Origin: Caenimonas sp. SL110 | GTDB lineage: Bacteria > Pseudomonadota > Gammaproteobacteria > Burkholderiales > Burkholderiaceae_C | Length of the DNA: 64,000 nt | Assembly: GCF_001044395.1 (NCBI RefSeq) | Contig: NZ_JANU01000023.1 | Span: 1-64,000 of the forward strand | Direction of reading: 5' to 3' | In this document: positions 1 through 9,328 of the stretch, piece by piece | Layout: the number at the start of each line of letters is the position of its first letter | Position numbering within the stretch: position 1 is the first letter of the stretch | Notes under the pieces: generated by a model | What the model was told of the DNA's origin: nothing | Database searches by the model: none | The model's input: only the letters and a program-made list of their open reading frames with translations | Translations under genes and position numbers: made by a program

Positions 1-19
1 CGCGGTCGCCGCTTCGCGG

Positions 20-47
20 TGGATGCCGGATCGAGTCCGGCATGACA
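20..47. repeat. dispersed REP-like palindrome (copy 1)
   Basis: A near-palindromic element reading TGGATGCCGG-atcgag-TCCGGCATGACA. The same sequence, differing by one base in the loop, occurs at 50866-50893 and in an interrupted form at 50966-51016. It lies directly upstream of the tcuA start region. Such imperfect palindromes are common intergenic repeats in Proteobacteria; function here is unknown. Confidence 0.7.
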
Positions 48-108
48 GCCGTAGGGGCGAGCACCGATGACAAGTTCCATGACAGCCGCAGGTGAAAGGT
101 CAACAGCC

Positions 109-1542
109 ATGCAATCGCGTGACCCGGGTGAAATCGATGTACTGGTCGTCGGCGGCGGCAACGCCGCATTGTGCGCAGCGCTCATGGCGCGCGAAGCGGG
201 TGCGAGCGTGCTATTGCTGGAAGCCGCGCCGCGCGAGTGGCGGGGCGGCAACTCCAGCCACACGCGCAACCTGCGCTGCATGCACGATGCGCCGCAAGAC
301 GTGCTGGTCGATGCCTATCCCGAAGAGGAGTACTGGCAGGACCTGCTCAAGGTCACCGGCGGCCGCACCGATGAGCATCTCGCGCGACTGGTGATTCGTG
401 CATCGTCGACCTGCCGCGACTGGATGCGCAGCCACGGCGTGCATTTCCAGCCGCCGCTGTCGGGCGCGCTGCATGTTGCGCGCACCAACGCATTTTTCAT
501 GGGCGGTGGCAAGGCACTGGTCAACGCTTATTACCGCAGCGCAGAGCGGCTGGGTGTGCAGATCAGGTATGACACCCCGGTGGTGTCGGTCGAGATGGAC
601 GGCGACCGCTTTGTTGCCGTGCACACAGCCGGTGGCGAACGCATCGAAGCCAGGACCTGTGTGCTGGCCTGCGGCGGTTTCGAATCGAACCGCGAATGGC
701 TGCGTGAGGCCTGGGGCCAGAACGAACGCGGCGAGTGGCCCGCAGACAACTTCCTGATTCGCGGCACGCGCTTCAACCAGGGCGTGCTGCTCAAGCACAT
801 GATCGCGGCTGGTGCCGACTCCATCGGCGATCCGTCGCAAGGGCACATGGTGGCTATCGATGCGCGCGCACCGCTCTACGACGGCGGCATCTGCACCCGC
901 ATCGACTGTGTCTCGCTGGGTGTCGTTGTCAATCGCGACGCCCATCGCTTCTACGACGAAGGCGAGGACTTCTGGCCCAAGCGCTATGCGATCTGGGGCC
1001 GCCTCGTCGCGCAACAGCCGGGTCAGATCGCGTACTCCATCATCGACCAGAAGGCGGTGGGCCGGTTCATGCCGCCGGTCTTTGAAGGCACTGTTGCCAA
1101 CACGCTGGCAGAGCTCGCGCAGATGCTGGGCCTGGATGTCGATACCTTCGTCAAGACCGTCAGCGACTACAACGCCGCCTGCCGCGTCGGCAGCTTTGAT
1201 CACACCGCCCTGGACGATTGCCACACGCAAGGCCTGGCCCCTGCCAAGACCCACTGGGCGCGCCCTATCGACAAGGCGCCTTTCTACGCCTACCCGGTCA
1301 AGCCGGGCCTGACCTTCACCTACCTCGGGCTGAAGGTGGACGACACGGCGGCCGTGCGCTTTGGCGGACGGCCCAGCCCCAACCTGTTTGTCGCGGGCGA
1401 AATGATGGCGGGCAATGTGCTGGGGCAGGGCTACACCGCAGGCGTCGGCATGAGCATAGGCACGGCCTTCGGGCGCATCGCCGGAACGCGAGCCGCAATG
1501 GCTGCAACCTCTGTCAGGACGGGCGACCATGCAACAGCCTGA
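109..1542 (+). CDS. tcuA: FAD-dependent tricarballylate dehydrogenase
   Basis: Flavoprotein of the fumarate-reductase/succinate-dehydrogenase superfamily, expected to oxidise tricarballylate to cis-aconitate and pass electrons to TcuB. The dinucleotide-binding motif [12 protein letters not shown] lies near residues 10-21, with the [12 protein letters not shown] segment typical of TcuA following, and a C-terminal FAD segment [18 protein letters not shown]. About 477 residues, normal for the family. I chose the ATG at 109, preceded by GAAAGG; in-frame ATGs at 67 and 79 are possible and would add a short N-terminal tail. It overlaps tcuB by 14 bases, so the two are co-translated. The usual tcuR regulator would lie outside the window. 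Confidence 0.9.
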   Translation: MQSRDPGEIDVLVVGGGNAALCAALMAREAGASVLLLEAAPREWRGGNSSHTRNLRCMHDAPQDVLVDAYPEEEYWQDLLKVTGGRTDEHLARLVIRASSTCRDWMRSHGVHFQPPLSGALHVARTNAFFMGGGKALVNAYYRSAERLGVQIRYDTPVVSVEMDGDRFVAVHTAGGERIEARTCVLACGGFESNREWLREAWGQNERGEWPADNFLIRGTRFNQGVLLKHMIAAGADSIGDPSQGHMVAIDARAPLYDGGICTRIDCVSLGVVVNRDAHRFYDEGEDFWPKRYAIWGRLVAQQPGQIAYSIIDQKAVGRFMPPVFEGTVANTLAELAQMLGLDVDTFVKTVSDYNAACRVGSFDHTALDDCHTQGLAPAKTHWARPIDKAPFYAYPVKPGLTFTYLGLKVDDTAAVRFGGRPSPNLFVAGEMMAGNVLGQGYTAGVGMSIGTAFGRIAGTRAAMAATSVRTGDHATA

Positions 1543-2680
1543 ATCCCGTTCGCGCGTGATCCCTATCCTCACGGCGCATGAGGCCGAGGTCGGCCGGCAG
1601 ATGCAGATCTGCAATTCATGCCGCTATTGCGAAGGCTTTTGCGCCGTGTTTCCCGCCATGACGCGCAGGCTCGAATTCGGCAAGGCCGACATCCACTTTC
1701 TGGCCAACCTTTGCCACAACTGTGGTGCTTGCCTGCACTCATGCCAGTACGCGCCGCCGCACGAGTTCGCGGTCAATGTCCCGAAGGCGATGGCGCAGGT
1801 GCGCGGCCAGACCTATGTGGATTACGCATGGCCGCCGGCCCTGGGCAAGCTCTATCAACGCAACGGGCTCACCTTGTCTGTGGCGCTGGCTGCAGCGCTG
1901 TCGCTGTTCCTGGTCATGGCGGTTGCGATGAACGGCACGCTCTGGAACGCCCAGCTCGGCGGCAACTTCTACCGCCTGTTTCCGCACAACCTGCTGGTCG
2001 GCCTGTTCGCGCCGGTGTTTCTGTTTGCCACATTTGCGCTCGCGATGGGGGTGATGCGTTTCTGGCGCGACATCACATCTGCGACCAGTGGGGCGCCGCT
2101 GTCCGCACCGGCAGCCGCCGAGGCCGCAGACGCCGTGCTGCGCCTGAAGTACCTGGGCGGCGGACACGGCGAAGGCTGCAACAACGAGGACGATGCGTAT
2201 GCGCTGTCTCGCCGCCGCTTTCACCACCTCACGTTCTACGGATTCATGCTGTGCTTTGCAGCCACCAGCGTTGCGACCGTTTATCACTACGCGCTCGGCT
2301 GGGTCGCGCCGTATGAATTTCCGAGCTTGCCCAAGCTGTTGGGCGTGGCCGGCGGCATCAGCCTCACGCTGGGCACCATCGGCCTCTGGCGGCTGAACCG
2401 CAAGCGCCATCCCCTGCACGGCGACCTTGCGCAAAAGCCCATGGACCTGGGCTTCATCGCGTTGCTGTTTCTCACCAGCGTGAGCGGCCTGGCGCTATGG
2501 CTGGGTCGCGCGACTCCCGCACTCGCCGTGCTGCTGTGCCTGCATCTGGGCGCGGTGATGGCGCTGTTTGCCACGCTGCCCTATGGCAAGTTTGCGCACG
2601 GCATTTTTCGCACCGCCTCGCTGCTGCGCCATGCCGTCGAAAAGCGCAGGCCCAACCCGATCGGCCTGGGCGCCGATTGA
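1529..2680 (+). CDS. tcuB: tricarballylate utilization protein TcuB (membrane Fe-S electron carrier)
   Basis: Re-oxidises the TcuA flavin and feeds electrons to the membrane quinone pool. The N-terminus carries two ferredoxin-like cysteine clusters, CxxCxxCxxxC at C28-C31-C34-C38 and again at C62-C65-C68-C72, ready for two [4Fe-4S] clusters. The remainder (about residues 105-370) is a set of hydrophobic helices with histidines (for example the [10 protein letters not shown] segment) suited to haem b. Length 383 residues matches TcuB/CitB. The start overlaps the end of tcuA, and a GST gene follows after 11 bases. Confidence 0.9.
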   Translation: MQQPESRSRVIPILTAHEAEVGRQMQICNSCRYCEGFCAVFPAMTRRLEFGKADIHFLANLCHNCGACLHSCQYAPPHEFAVNVPKAMAQVRGQTYVDYAWPPALGKLYQRNGLTLSVALAAALSLFLVMAVAMNGTLWNAQLGGNFYRLFPHNLLVGLFAPVFLFATFALAMGVMRFWRDITSATSGAPLSAPAAAEAADAVLRLKYLGGGHGEGCNNEDDAYALSRRRFHHLTFYGFMLCFAATSVATVYHYALGWVAPYEFPSLPKLLGVAGGISLTLGTIGLWRLNRKRHPLHGDLAQKPMDLGFIALLFLTSVSGLALWLGRATPALAVLLCLHLGAVMALFATLPYGKFAHGIFRTASLLRHAVEKRRPNPIGLGAD

Positions 2681-2691
2681 AGCTCAGGCCG

Positions 2692-3333
2692 ATGAAGTCC
2701 ATGCAACGCCCGCTGCTCTACACCTACCGCCGATGCCCGTATGCGATGCGCGCACGCATGGCGCTGCTGCAGGCCGGCATCGAATTCGACGCGCATGAGA
2801 TTTCGCTGCGCGACAAGCCCGCAGCCATGCTGGAGCTGTCACCCAAGGGCACGGTGCCGGTGATGTTGTTGCCCGACGGCCGGGTGATCGACGAGAGCCT
2901 GGACATCATGCGCTGGGCTCTTGAAGCCAGCGATGAGGGCGGCTGGTGGCAGCGTGCACAAGCCGCGAGTTGCCGCGTGCTCGTCGACATCAACGACGGC
3001 CCGTTCAAGCAGTTGCTCGACCGGTACAAATATCCCGAACGCCATCCATCGGGCGAGGGCCAGGCCTTTCATCGCGCAGAAGCTGTGAAGTGCCTGTTGA
3101 TTGCGCTCGACCATGCGTTGGGCCGGCAGGCATTCCTGGGTGGCGACGAGCCGTGCGCAGCCGACATCGCCATCTTTCCGTTCGTGCGGCAGTTTCGCGC
3201 CGTCGACGAGGCCTGGTTCGATGCGCAGGGCTTTCACGCGTTGCAGCGGTGGCTTCGAGGCTGGCTCGAAAGCGAACTGTTCGAACGCTGCATGAAGAAG
3301 CCCGCGAAGGCTCCAGCAGCTAACCCACCGTGA
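2692..3333 (+). CDS. glutathione S-transferase family protein
   Basis: Thioredoxin-fold N-terminal domain with the RRCPYAMRARMAL signature (the Cys-Pro-Tyr site of this GST group), the cis-Pro motif GTVPVMLLPDG and ESLDIMRW, followed by an all-helical C-terminal domain containing the FLGGDEPCAADIAIFPFVRQF segment characteristic of GSTs. 213 residues from the ATG at 2692; a second ATG at 2701 is equally plausible. It sits 11 bases after tcuB and may be read from the same transcript, although no link to tricarballylate is known. Its last 14 bases overlap the convergent kinase gene. Confidence 0.82.
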   Translation: MKSMQRPLLYTYRRCPYAMRARMALLQAGIEFDAHEISLRDKPAAMLELSPKGTVPVMLLPDGRVIDESLDIMRWALEASDEGGWWQRAQAASCRVLVDINDGPFKQLLDRYKYPERHPSGEGQAFHRAEAVKCLLIALDHALGRQAFLGGDEPCAADIAIFPFVRQFRAVDEAWFDAQGFHALQRWLRGWLESELFERCMKKPAKAPAANPP

Positions 3334-5107
3334 ATCGAATCGTCGCGCCGAGCCCGGGTGCGGCCTGCGCCCAGACGCGGCCCTTGTGCCTTGTCACGAT
3401 GCGCTGGACGATGCTCAGGCCAATGCCGGTGCCGCCGAAATCTTCCATGCCGTGCAGGCGCTCGAAAGGTGTGAACAGCTTGCCGGCATAGGCCATGTCG
3501 AAGCCCGAGCCGTTGTCGCTCACGAAGTAGCAGTGTTGCCCGGCGATCGTTTCATGGCCGAACTCGATGCGGCCCGCTTCAGTGCGCGATGTGAACTTCC
3601 AGGCATTGCCGATCAGGTTGTCCAGCAGGATGCGCGCAAGTCCGGGGTCCATCAGTGCCTTCACGCCCGGCGCTATCACGACATCGACCCTGCGTTCGGG
3701 CTGCTCGTGGCGAAGTGTCTCCACCACCTGCGAGGCCAGTTCGCTCAGGTCGCATTCACGCGATCGCATGGGCTGGCGCGACACCTGCGCAAGGTCGAGC
3801 AGGTCATCGATCAGCCGTGACATGCGTGCGGTGTTGGCGAGCATGCGCTGCAGCATCGCGCGCGAAGCCTCGTCCAGCTTTTCTCCCAGGTTGCGAAGCA
3901 GCACCTGGCCGAATCCCGTCACCGATGTCAACGGTGCCCGCAAGTCATGCGAGACCGAATAATTGAAAGCTTCGAGCGCACGGTTGGCTTCGACCAGTTC
4001 GGCCGTGCGCGCCTGCACACGCTCTTCGAGTTCGGCGTTCAGGCGGCGCAGCTCGTCCTCGGCCTGCCTTCGCACATCTTCCTTCTCGAAATTCTCCAGC
4101 GCGAATGACACATCGCCTGCCATCTCGGCCACCAGGTCGCGCAGCGAATTGTTGAAGTACCCCGGCTCTTGCGCAAACAGGGTGAGCACGCCCACCACGT
4201 GCTGCCCCATGCGAAGCGGACAAGCCGCAGCCGCCCGCAAGCCCGACTCGCTCATGTCGGCGTGCAGGGAGGCCAGCGCCGGGTCTGCGAGCAAGTCATT
4301 GGAGATGTACACCCGGTCCTCGCCCACGGCGATTTCTGCGGGCGTGCGGCGCGGGCCTTTCAGGCTGAATTTGCCGGTGCGCGCAAACCACTGCGGTCCC
4401 GGCCCGTGCCAGGCCACCGGCACCACTTCACCGCTGGCGATGTCCAGCATGCCGATCCACGCCAGCCGAAAGCCCCCCAGTGTCACCGCCAGGCGGCACA
4501 CGGCCTGGAACAGCTCGTCCCGCGATTGGGTCTGGACCATGGCCTGACTGGTCGCGCTCAGCAGCGCGTAGTGCCGGTTCAGCCGCTGCACATGGGCCTC
4601 GGATTCGGTGAGCGCGGCAACGCGCTGCTCCAGCTGCGCACTGCGTGTTTCCAGCTTGTGCACCAGCACCTGGCTGTACAGCCTGAGCGACTCTTCATCG
4701 TCCAGCGTCTGCTTGCGAGTGGGCTCGCCGCGCTGCGCCGTGCGCTCGAGCACCTCCAGGACGCGCGCCATCAGGGCCTGCGGTTCGGTCGGCTTGAGGA
4801 GGAACGCATCGGCGCCCAGATGCAAGGCAAGGGCCTCGTCCTGGGGCTCGGTGTAAGTGGCGGTGTAGACGATGAACGGAATCGGGCTCAGCCTGCTGTC
4901 GGCCTTCCAGCGCCGCAGCAGGGTGTAGCCATCCATTTCGGGCATCAGGAGGTCGCTGATGACCACGTCCGGCAGGTGCAGCAGCGCCGCGTCCAGGGCG
5001 CGCGTGCCGTTGCCGGCCTCATCTACCGTGAAGCCGTTGCCCTGCAGCAGCATCCGCAGCAGGTACAGGTTCTGTGCGTTGTCATCGACGATCAGGGCGC
5101 GCTTCAC
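3320..5107 (-). CDS. receiver-GAF-histidine kinase hybrid sensor
   Basis: Cytoplasmic signalling protein of 595 residues. An N-terminal receiver domain (about 1-125) has the acidic pair D8-D9, phosphoacceptor D52 in VISDLLMP and a KP motif near 105. A coiled linker and a GAF domain follow (about 190-345), then a HisKA domain with phospho-His H387 in YSVSHDLRAP, and a HATPase domain with N-box LLDNLIGNAWKF and G-boxes. There is no transmembrane segment. It starts with GTG, overlapping the stop of the upstream receiver gene (GTGA), so it is translationally coupled to it. It probably receives phosphate from an upstream kinase and passes it on; no DNA-binding output is visible in the set. Confidence 0.88.
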   Translation of the reverse strand: MKRALIVDDNAQNLYLLRMLLQGNGFTVDEAGNGTRALDAALLHLPDVVISDLLMPEMDGYTLLRRWKADSRLSPIPFIVYTATYTEPQDEALALHLGADAFLLKPTEPQALMARVLEVLERTAQRGEPTRKQTLDDEESLRLYSQVLVHKLETRSAQLEQRVAALTESEAHVQRLNRHYALLSATSQAMVQTQSRDELFQAVCRLAVTLGGFRLAWIGMLDIASGEVVPVAWHGPGPQWFARTGKFSLKGPRRTPAEIAVGEDRVYISNDLLADPALASLHADMSESGLRAAAACPLRMGQHVVGVLTLFAQEPGYFNNSLRDLVAEMAGDVSFALENFEKEDVRRQAEDELRRLNAELEERVQARTAELVEANRALEAFNYSVSHDLRAPLTSVTGFGQVLLRNLGEKLDEASRAMLQRMLANTARMSRLIDDLLDLAQVSRQPMRSRECDLSELASQVVETLRHEQPERRVDVVIAPGVKALMDPGLARILLDNLIGNAWKFTSRTEAGRIEFGHETIAGQHCYFVSDNGSGFDMAYAGKLFTPFERLHGMEDFGGTGIGLSIVQRIVTRHKGRVWAQAAPGLGATIRFTVG

Positions 5108-5493
5108 GGGCCGGCTCCGGCTGGTTGCGGCAACACGAATGATTCAACCGAGTCCACGAAGGTCAGCGGATCGATGGGCTTTTCGAGGTAGCCGGTGCAT
5201 CCCGAGGCCATGCAGCGCTCGCGGTCGCCCGGCATGGCGTACGAGGTGACGGCGACCACGGGTGTGTGGCTCAATGCAGCAATGGCGCGCAGGGCCCGCA
5301 CCACTTCGTAGCCATCCATGCCTGGCAACTGGATGTCCAGCAGCACCACGGCAGGGGCGACCTGGCGAGCCAACTCCAGGCCGGCAGGTCCGTCGCCAGC
5401 GTGCACGACCTCCCAGCCGCGCGCCTGCAGCAGGAATGTCACGAGGTAGCGGTTCTGCTCGTTGTCCTCGATCAGCAGGATCTTCCTGTTCAT
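5104..5493 (-). CDS. single-domain response regulator (CheY-like receiver)
   Basis: A stand-alone receiver domain of 129 residues: acidic pair E9-D10, phosphoacceptor D53 in VLLDIQLPGMDG, a switch Thr/Ser in VAVTSYAMPG and lysine in GYLEKPID. This pattern is close to DivK/Spo0F-type phosphotransfer intermediates. The frame is open further upstream, but the ATG at 5493 overlaps the stop of the upstream kinase (ATGA) and begins the conserved domain, so it is the likely start. It is sandwiched between two kinases, which suggests it shuttles phosphate between them. Confidence 0.87.
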   Translation of the reverse strand: MNRKILLIEDNEQNRYLVTFLLQARGWEVVHAGDGPAGLELARQVAPAVVLLDIQLPGMDGYEVVRALRAIAALSHTPVVAVTSYAMPGDRERCMASGCTGYLEKPIDPLTFVDSVESFVLPQPAGAGP

Positions 5494-7244
5494 GCAGAAC
5501 CTTGCGCCTTTTGCGCCCTTTGCGGGCTGAGTGGCAGTATCACTTCGAACACGCTGCCTTGCTGCCACACGCTATCCAGGCTGATCTTACCGCCCATCAA
5601 GCCCACGAGACGCTCGCAGATGGCAAGCCCCAGGCCTGTGCCATCGTGGTTGCGCGAGAGCGCCGAGTCGACCTGGCGAAACGGCCTGAACAGCAGCGCC
5701 ATGTCTTCCTCGCGGATGCCGATGCCGGTGTCGGTCACCCGCATTCGCACGGCGGTTTGCGGCTCGGCACCGGCGCCCGGCCCGGCCTGCCACTGTCCAA
5801 CCAGCGCCACATCCAGCGCGACGTGGCCGCGCTGTGTGAACTTGACTGCATTGCCCAGCAGGTTCAAAAGGATCTGCTCGACCCGGCGTGCATCGCCCGT
5901 CATCGCGTGGACGTCGTGCGCCACAGTGGCCGACAGTTCCAGTCCCTTTCTGGCGGCCAGCGGCTCCACGATGCCTGTCACCTTGCGAATGGACGCGGCC
6001 AGGTCGAAAGGCGCGCAGCCAACGGACAACTCGCCCGCCTCGATCCTGGAGATGTCCAGCACATCATTGATCAGCGCCAGCAGGTGGCGTGCCGATTCGC
6101 GCACCATGCCCAGTTGCTTGGCCTGTTCGGCATTGACCGGGCCGGCCATGCCTTGCAGCACGATGCCGGTGAAGCCGATGATCGAGTTGAGCGGTGTGCG
6201 CAGTTCGTGGCTCATCGTCGCGAGAAAAGCCGACTTGATGCGGTCGGCGGCTTGCGCGGCATCGCGGGCCAGCGCCAGTTGCTGCGAGCTGCGTTCCAGC
6301 GCATCGGCCCTGATCTGCACTTCATCGAGCAGCCGCCGGCGCTCGGTCGCCAGGTCTCGCTGGCGCAATTCACTTTCCTGCAATCGCCGCGCTGTGCGCC
6401 GCAGGATCACGGCCCAGCCCCAACTCACCAGCAGCAGCAAGGCCGCGACCGGAGCAGCCCATTTGAGCCAGGGCGGCACGACGATTCGTTCGTCACCGGC
6501 TGTCCAGTGCGCGATCGATCGGTAGTAGACCGAGCCTGAATCGCTCTTGAAGGCGATCAGGTGTTTGTCGATGGCGTCCAGCAGCGCGCGGTCGGCTGTC
6601 CTGGGCGCCGCGAAGTACAGGCGCGACGGATTGAAAATGATGGAGGTGTCTTCCAGGTCGCTCGCGGCTGCGTGACGCACCCCGTAGAAGCGGTTGGTCA
6701 CCACCGCATCGGCCCGGCCCTGCGCAACCGCCTGGAATGCCGCTGCGAAGTCCGGCAACGGCACCAGCGTCACGATCATCGCAAAGGCCGATGCGGTCTG
6801 CCGGATGTAGTCCTGCTGCATCGAGCCCTCGACCACGGCCACGCGCTTGCCATCGAGGTCCACCAGGGAGCGGATGCCGCTGCCGCGCCGCGCATAGACC
6901 TGGTTCCAGCTCGACAGCACCATCTCGCGGCCGAAGGCATAAGAGCCTTCGCGCTCGCTGGTCAGCGCCACATCGGGCATCAGGTCGATCTCGCCGGCGG
7001 CCAGCCGCGCCATGCCTTCGCCGAACGAGCCGGGCACGTATTGAAGCGTCCAGCCTTCCTTGCTGGCGATCGCCTCGATCACGTCGATGAACATGCCTTC
7101 GGGCTTGCCGGCGGCGGTGTAGCCCAGCTTGGGGCTGTTCTGGTAGATGCCCACGCGTACCGTCTGTGCTGCCCATACAGGCCCGGCCAGAAGGTAGATG
7201 CACGCAAAGACGAAAGCAGGCAGGCAGGACTTGATGCGACCCAT
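5490..7244 (-). CDS. sensor histidine kinase with periplasmic SBP_bac_3 sensor domain
   Basis: 584 residues. A signal-peptide-like N-terminus (1-25, ending VWAA) is followed by a periplasmic amino-acid-receptor-like domain (about 28-245, with the YTAAGKPEGMFIDVIEAI opening of family 3 solute-binding proteins), a single transmembrane helix (about 262-281), a coiled segment, HisKA with phospho-His H346 in FLATMSHELRTP, and HATPase with the N-box LLNLLGNAVKF. The layout resembles EvgS/BvgS-type sensors but with one binding domain and no C-terminal receiver or Hpt. It heads a three-gene operon in which each gene overlaps the next; its ligand is unknown. Confidence 0.88.
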   Translation of the reverse strand: MGRIKSCLPAFVFACIYLLAGPVWAAQTVRVGIYQNSPKLGYTAAGKPEGMFIDVIEAIASKEGWTLQYVPGSFGEGMARLAAGEIDLMPDVALTSEREGSYAFGREMVLSSWNQVYARRGSGIRSLVDLDGKRVAVVEGSMQQDYIRQTASAFAMIVTLVPLPDFAAAFQAVAQGRADAVVTNRFYGVRHAAASDLEDTSIIFNPSRLYFAAPRTADRALLDAIDKHLIAFKSDSGSVYYRSIAHWTAGDERIVVPPWLKWAAPVAALLLLVSWGWAVILRRTARRLQESELRQRDLATERRRLLDEVQIRADALERSSQQLALARDAAQAADRIKSAFLATMSHELRTPLNSIIGFTGIVLQGMAGPVNAEQAKQLGMVRESARHLLALINDVLDISRIEAGELSVGCAPFDLAASIRKVTGIVEPLAARKGLELSATVAHDVHAMTGDARRVEQILLNLLGNAVKFTQRGHVALDVALVGQWQAGPGAGAEPQTAVRMRVTDTGIGIREEDMALLFRPFRQVDSALSRNHDGTGLGLAICERLVGLMGGKISLDSVWQQGSVFEVILPLSPQRAQKAQGSA

Positions 7245-7286
7245 GGCGGTGGAAGATGAAAACTCATCCTACACGCACCAACCGCC

Positions 7287-8063
7287 TTATTTCCTGACGA
7301 ACGCCTGCGCCGCCAGATGATGCTGCGGACTTGTCAGGGCGACCGCCTGTCCGGCAGCCTCCAGGGCCAGCATGGTTGACAGGTCGCTTTGCAGCGATGC
7401 GTCGAGCGCCTGCTTGGTGAGCGACAGCGCGATGGGCGAGCCTTTGGCGATGGACTGCGCCAGTTGCAGGGCGCGCGCATGCAGTTGCTGCCAGGGCACG
7501 ACCTCCAGCGCCAGCCCCATCGCGTGCGCTTCGCAGGCATTGATCTCGCGGGCGGTGAGAGCCAGGGCCTTCGCCTGTTGCAGGCCCACGAGACGCGGCA
7601 AGGTATAGAGCGCGCCACAGTCGGGGATGAGCCCCACGCGCTGGAACACCATGCACAGCCGTGCACGGTCGCTCAGCAGCACCAGGTCGGCCAGCAGCGC
7701 GATGCTCATGCCTGCGCCAAAAGCCACGCCGTCCACAGCGGCAATCACCGGTTGCCTGAATTCATGCAGCGCAAGTGTCATGCGGCGATAGCGCTCCATG
7801 CCCTGCAGCGATTCATCGGCGCTGCGCGGACCCGCGCCTGCCATGTCGCGCACGTCGCCGCCCGAGCAAAACGCATGGCCTGCGCCGCGCAACACCAGCA
7901 CGCGCACGCTGGCGTCTGCCGACAGTTGGCCCAGCGCATCGGTCAGCTCATCGGCCATGCGGCGGCTGAGTGCGTTGAGCGATGCCGGGCGGTTCAAGGT
8001 GATCGTGGCGATACCGCTGTCGGCTTGCGGCATTTCGCAAAGAATCGTTTCGTATTCGATCAT
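7287..8063 (-). CDS. enoyl-CoA hydratase/isomerase family protein (PaaG-like)
   Basis: Crotonase-fold protein of 258 residues: NRPASLNALSRRM near the N-terminus and the oxyanion-hole segment FCSGGDVRDMAG. The two glutamates of true enoyl-CoA hydratases are missing (FGAGMSIALLAD and FQRVGLIPDCG take their places). The GLIPD aspartate instead matches the PaaG/enoyl-CoA isomerase subgroup, so an isomerase is more likely than a hydratase. It is the last gene of a six-gene operon that begins with the Bug receptor at 13215. Start chosen at the ATG at 8063, which begins the fold; the longer open frame upstream is a shadow of the CoA-transferase gene. Confidence 0.85.
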   Translation of the reverse strand: MIEYETILCEMPQADSGIATITLNRPASLNALSRRMADELTDALGQLSADASVRVLVLRGAGHAFCSGGDVRDMAGAGPRSADESLQGMERYRRMTLALHEFRQPVIAAVDGVAFGAGMSIALLADLVLLSDRARLCMVFQRVGLIPDCGALYTLPRLVGLQQAKALALTAREINACEAHAMGLALEVVPWQQLHARALQLAQSIAKGSPIALSLTKQALDASLQSDLSTMLALEAAGQAVALTSPQHHLAAQAFVRK

Positions 8064-8080
8064 CGTGCGTGCCTGCGCGC

Positions 8081-9328
8081 TCAGATCACGCGCTGCTCGC
8101 GCAGCGATGCGATCTGGGTCTCGTCCAGGGACAGCACGTCGCGCAGGATGCCGTCGGTGTGTTGGCCGATGGTTGGCGGCGCGGTGGCTGGCGGTGGCTC
8201 GGTGCCGGTGAAGCGGATCGGGTTCGCGCACAGCGTTACCTCACCGGCTGTCGGATGCGGCACGCGCTGCGCCACGCCGCGATGCACCACTTGCGGATCG
8301 GCAAACACCTCGGGGTAGCGATTGATCGGTCCGCTCGGAATGCCTGCCGCCTCCAGCGCCGCGAGCAATTCCCGCGCAGGCCATTGGCGCGTGAGGGCGT
8401 TGAAGACTTCGGCCAGCTCGCGGCGATGCGCCAGGCGGTGCGAGTTGGTGACAAAGCGCGGATCGTCCGCCAGCTGCGGCTGCCGCAGCACCTCGCAAAA
8501 GGCGCGGTACTGCAGTTCGCTGCCGCAGATCACGATGACGCCGCCGTCCGCGCATTCGAATGCCTGTGACGGAAGACCGCCGTTGCCTTCGGTGCCCCGG
8601 CGCGGCGGGATCACGCCGGCAGCCAGGTAGGTCATGACCGAATGCGTCTGGGCGGCGATGGTGCAGTCGAGCAGGGCGATATCGATGTGCTTGCCGATGC
8701 CCGTGCCGCCCCGGCCGTCGCGTTCATACAGCGCAGCCAGCACGCCCGACGCCGCGTACTGCCCCGCGATGAAGTCCGCGAGGCTGGGCCCGGTCTTCAT
8801 CGGGCCGCCGCCGGGAACGCCATCGGGCAGTCCGGTCACGCTCATCATTCCGCTCATCGCCTGGAACACGGTGTCGTATCCGGGCAGATGGGCCTTGGGC
8901 CCGGTCTGGCCGAAGCCGGTGATCGAGCAGTAGATGAGGCTGGGGTTGAGCTCGCGCAGCGATACATGGTCCAGCCCATAACGCGCCAGGTCGCCGACCT
9001 TGAAGTTCTCCAGCACCACATCGGACCGCGCCGCCAGCCGACGCACCAGCTCCTTCCCCTGCGCAGATGCGATGTCGATGGTGATCGACTGCTTGTTGCG
9101 GTTGGCCGAGAGGTACATCGGCGACTCGCGCGTGTCGTTGCCATCCTGATCTTTCAGGAAGGGCGGGCCCCAGCGGCGCGCCTCGTCGCCATTGCCGGGA
9201 CGCTCGACCTTGATGACCTCGGCGCCGAGATCGGCCAGGGCCTGGCCCGCCAGCGGACCTGCCAGGATGCGGCTCAGGTCCAGGACCTTGATGCCTGTGA
9301 GCGGCATGCGGGTGGGTGTATTGCTCAT
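8081..9328 (-). CDS. class III (CaiB/BaiF-type) acyl-CoA transferase
   Basis: 415 residues. Shows the family hallmarks LTGIKVLDLSRILAGPLAGQ, DLGAEVIKVERPG, NRNKQSITIDI and YCSITGFGQTGP, and the catalytic aspartate in SLADFIAG (D185). It would move CoA from a donor thioester (often succinyl-CoA) to a carboxylic acid, the activation step for the operon. The ATG at 9328 overlaps the stop of the upstream acyl-CoA dehydrogenase (ATGA). The closest named relatives are probably succinyl-CoA:mesaconate or glutarate transferases, but the substrate cannot be read from sequence. Confidence 0.88.
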   Translation of the reverse strand: MSNTPTRMPLTGIKVLDLSRILAGPLAGQALADLGAEVIKVERPGNGDEARRWGPPFLKDQDGNDTRESPMYLSANRNKQSITIDIASAQGKELVRRLAARSDVVLENFKVGDLARYGLDHVSLRELNPSLIYCSITGFGQTGPKAHLPGYDTVFQAMSGMMSVTGLPDGVPGGGPMKTGPSLADFIAGQYAASGVLAALYERDGRGGTGIGKHIDIALLDCTIAAQTHSVMTYLAAGVIPPRRGTEGNGGLPSQAFECADGGVIVICGSELQYRAFCEVLRQPQLADDPRFVTNSHRLAHRRELAEVFNALTRQWPARELLAALEAAGIPSGPINRYPEVFADPQVVHRGVAQRVPHPTAGEVTLCANPIRFTGTEPPPATAPPTIGQHTDGILRDVLSLDETQIASLREQRVI

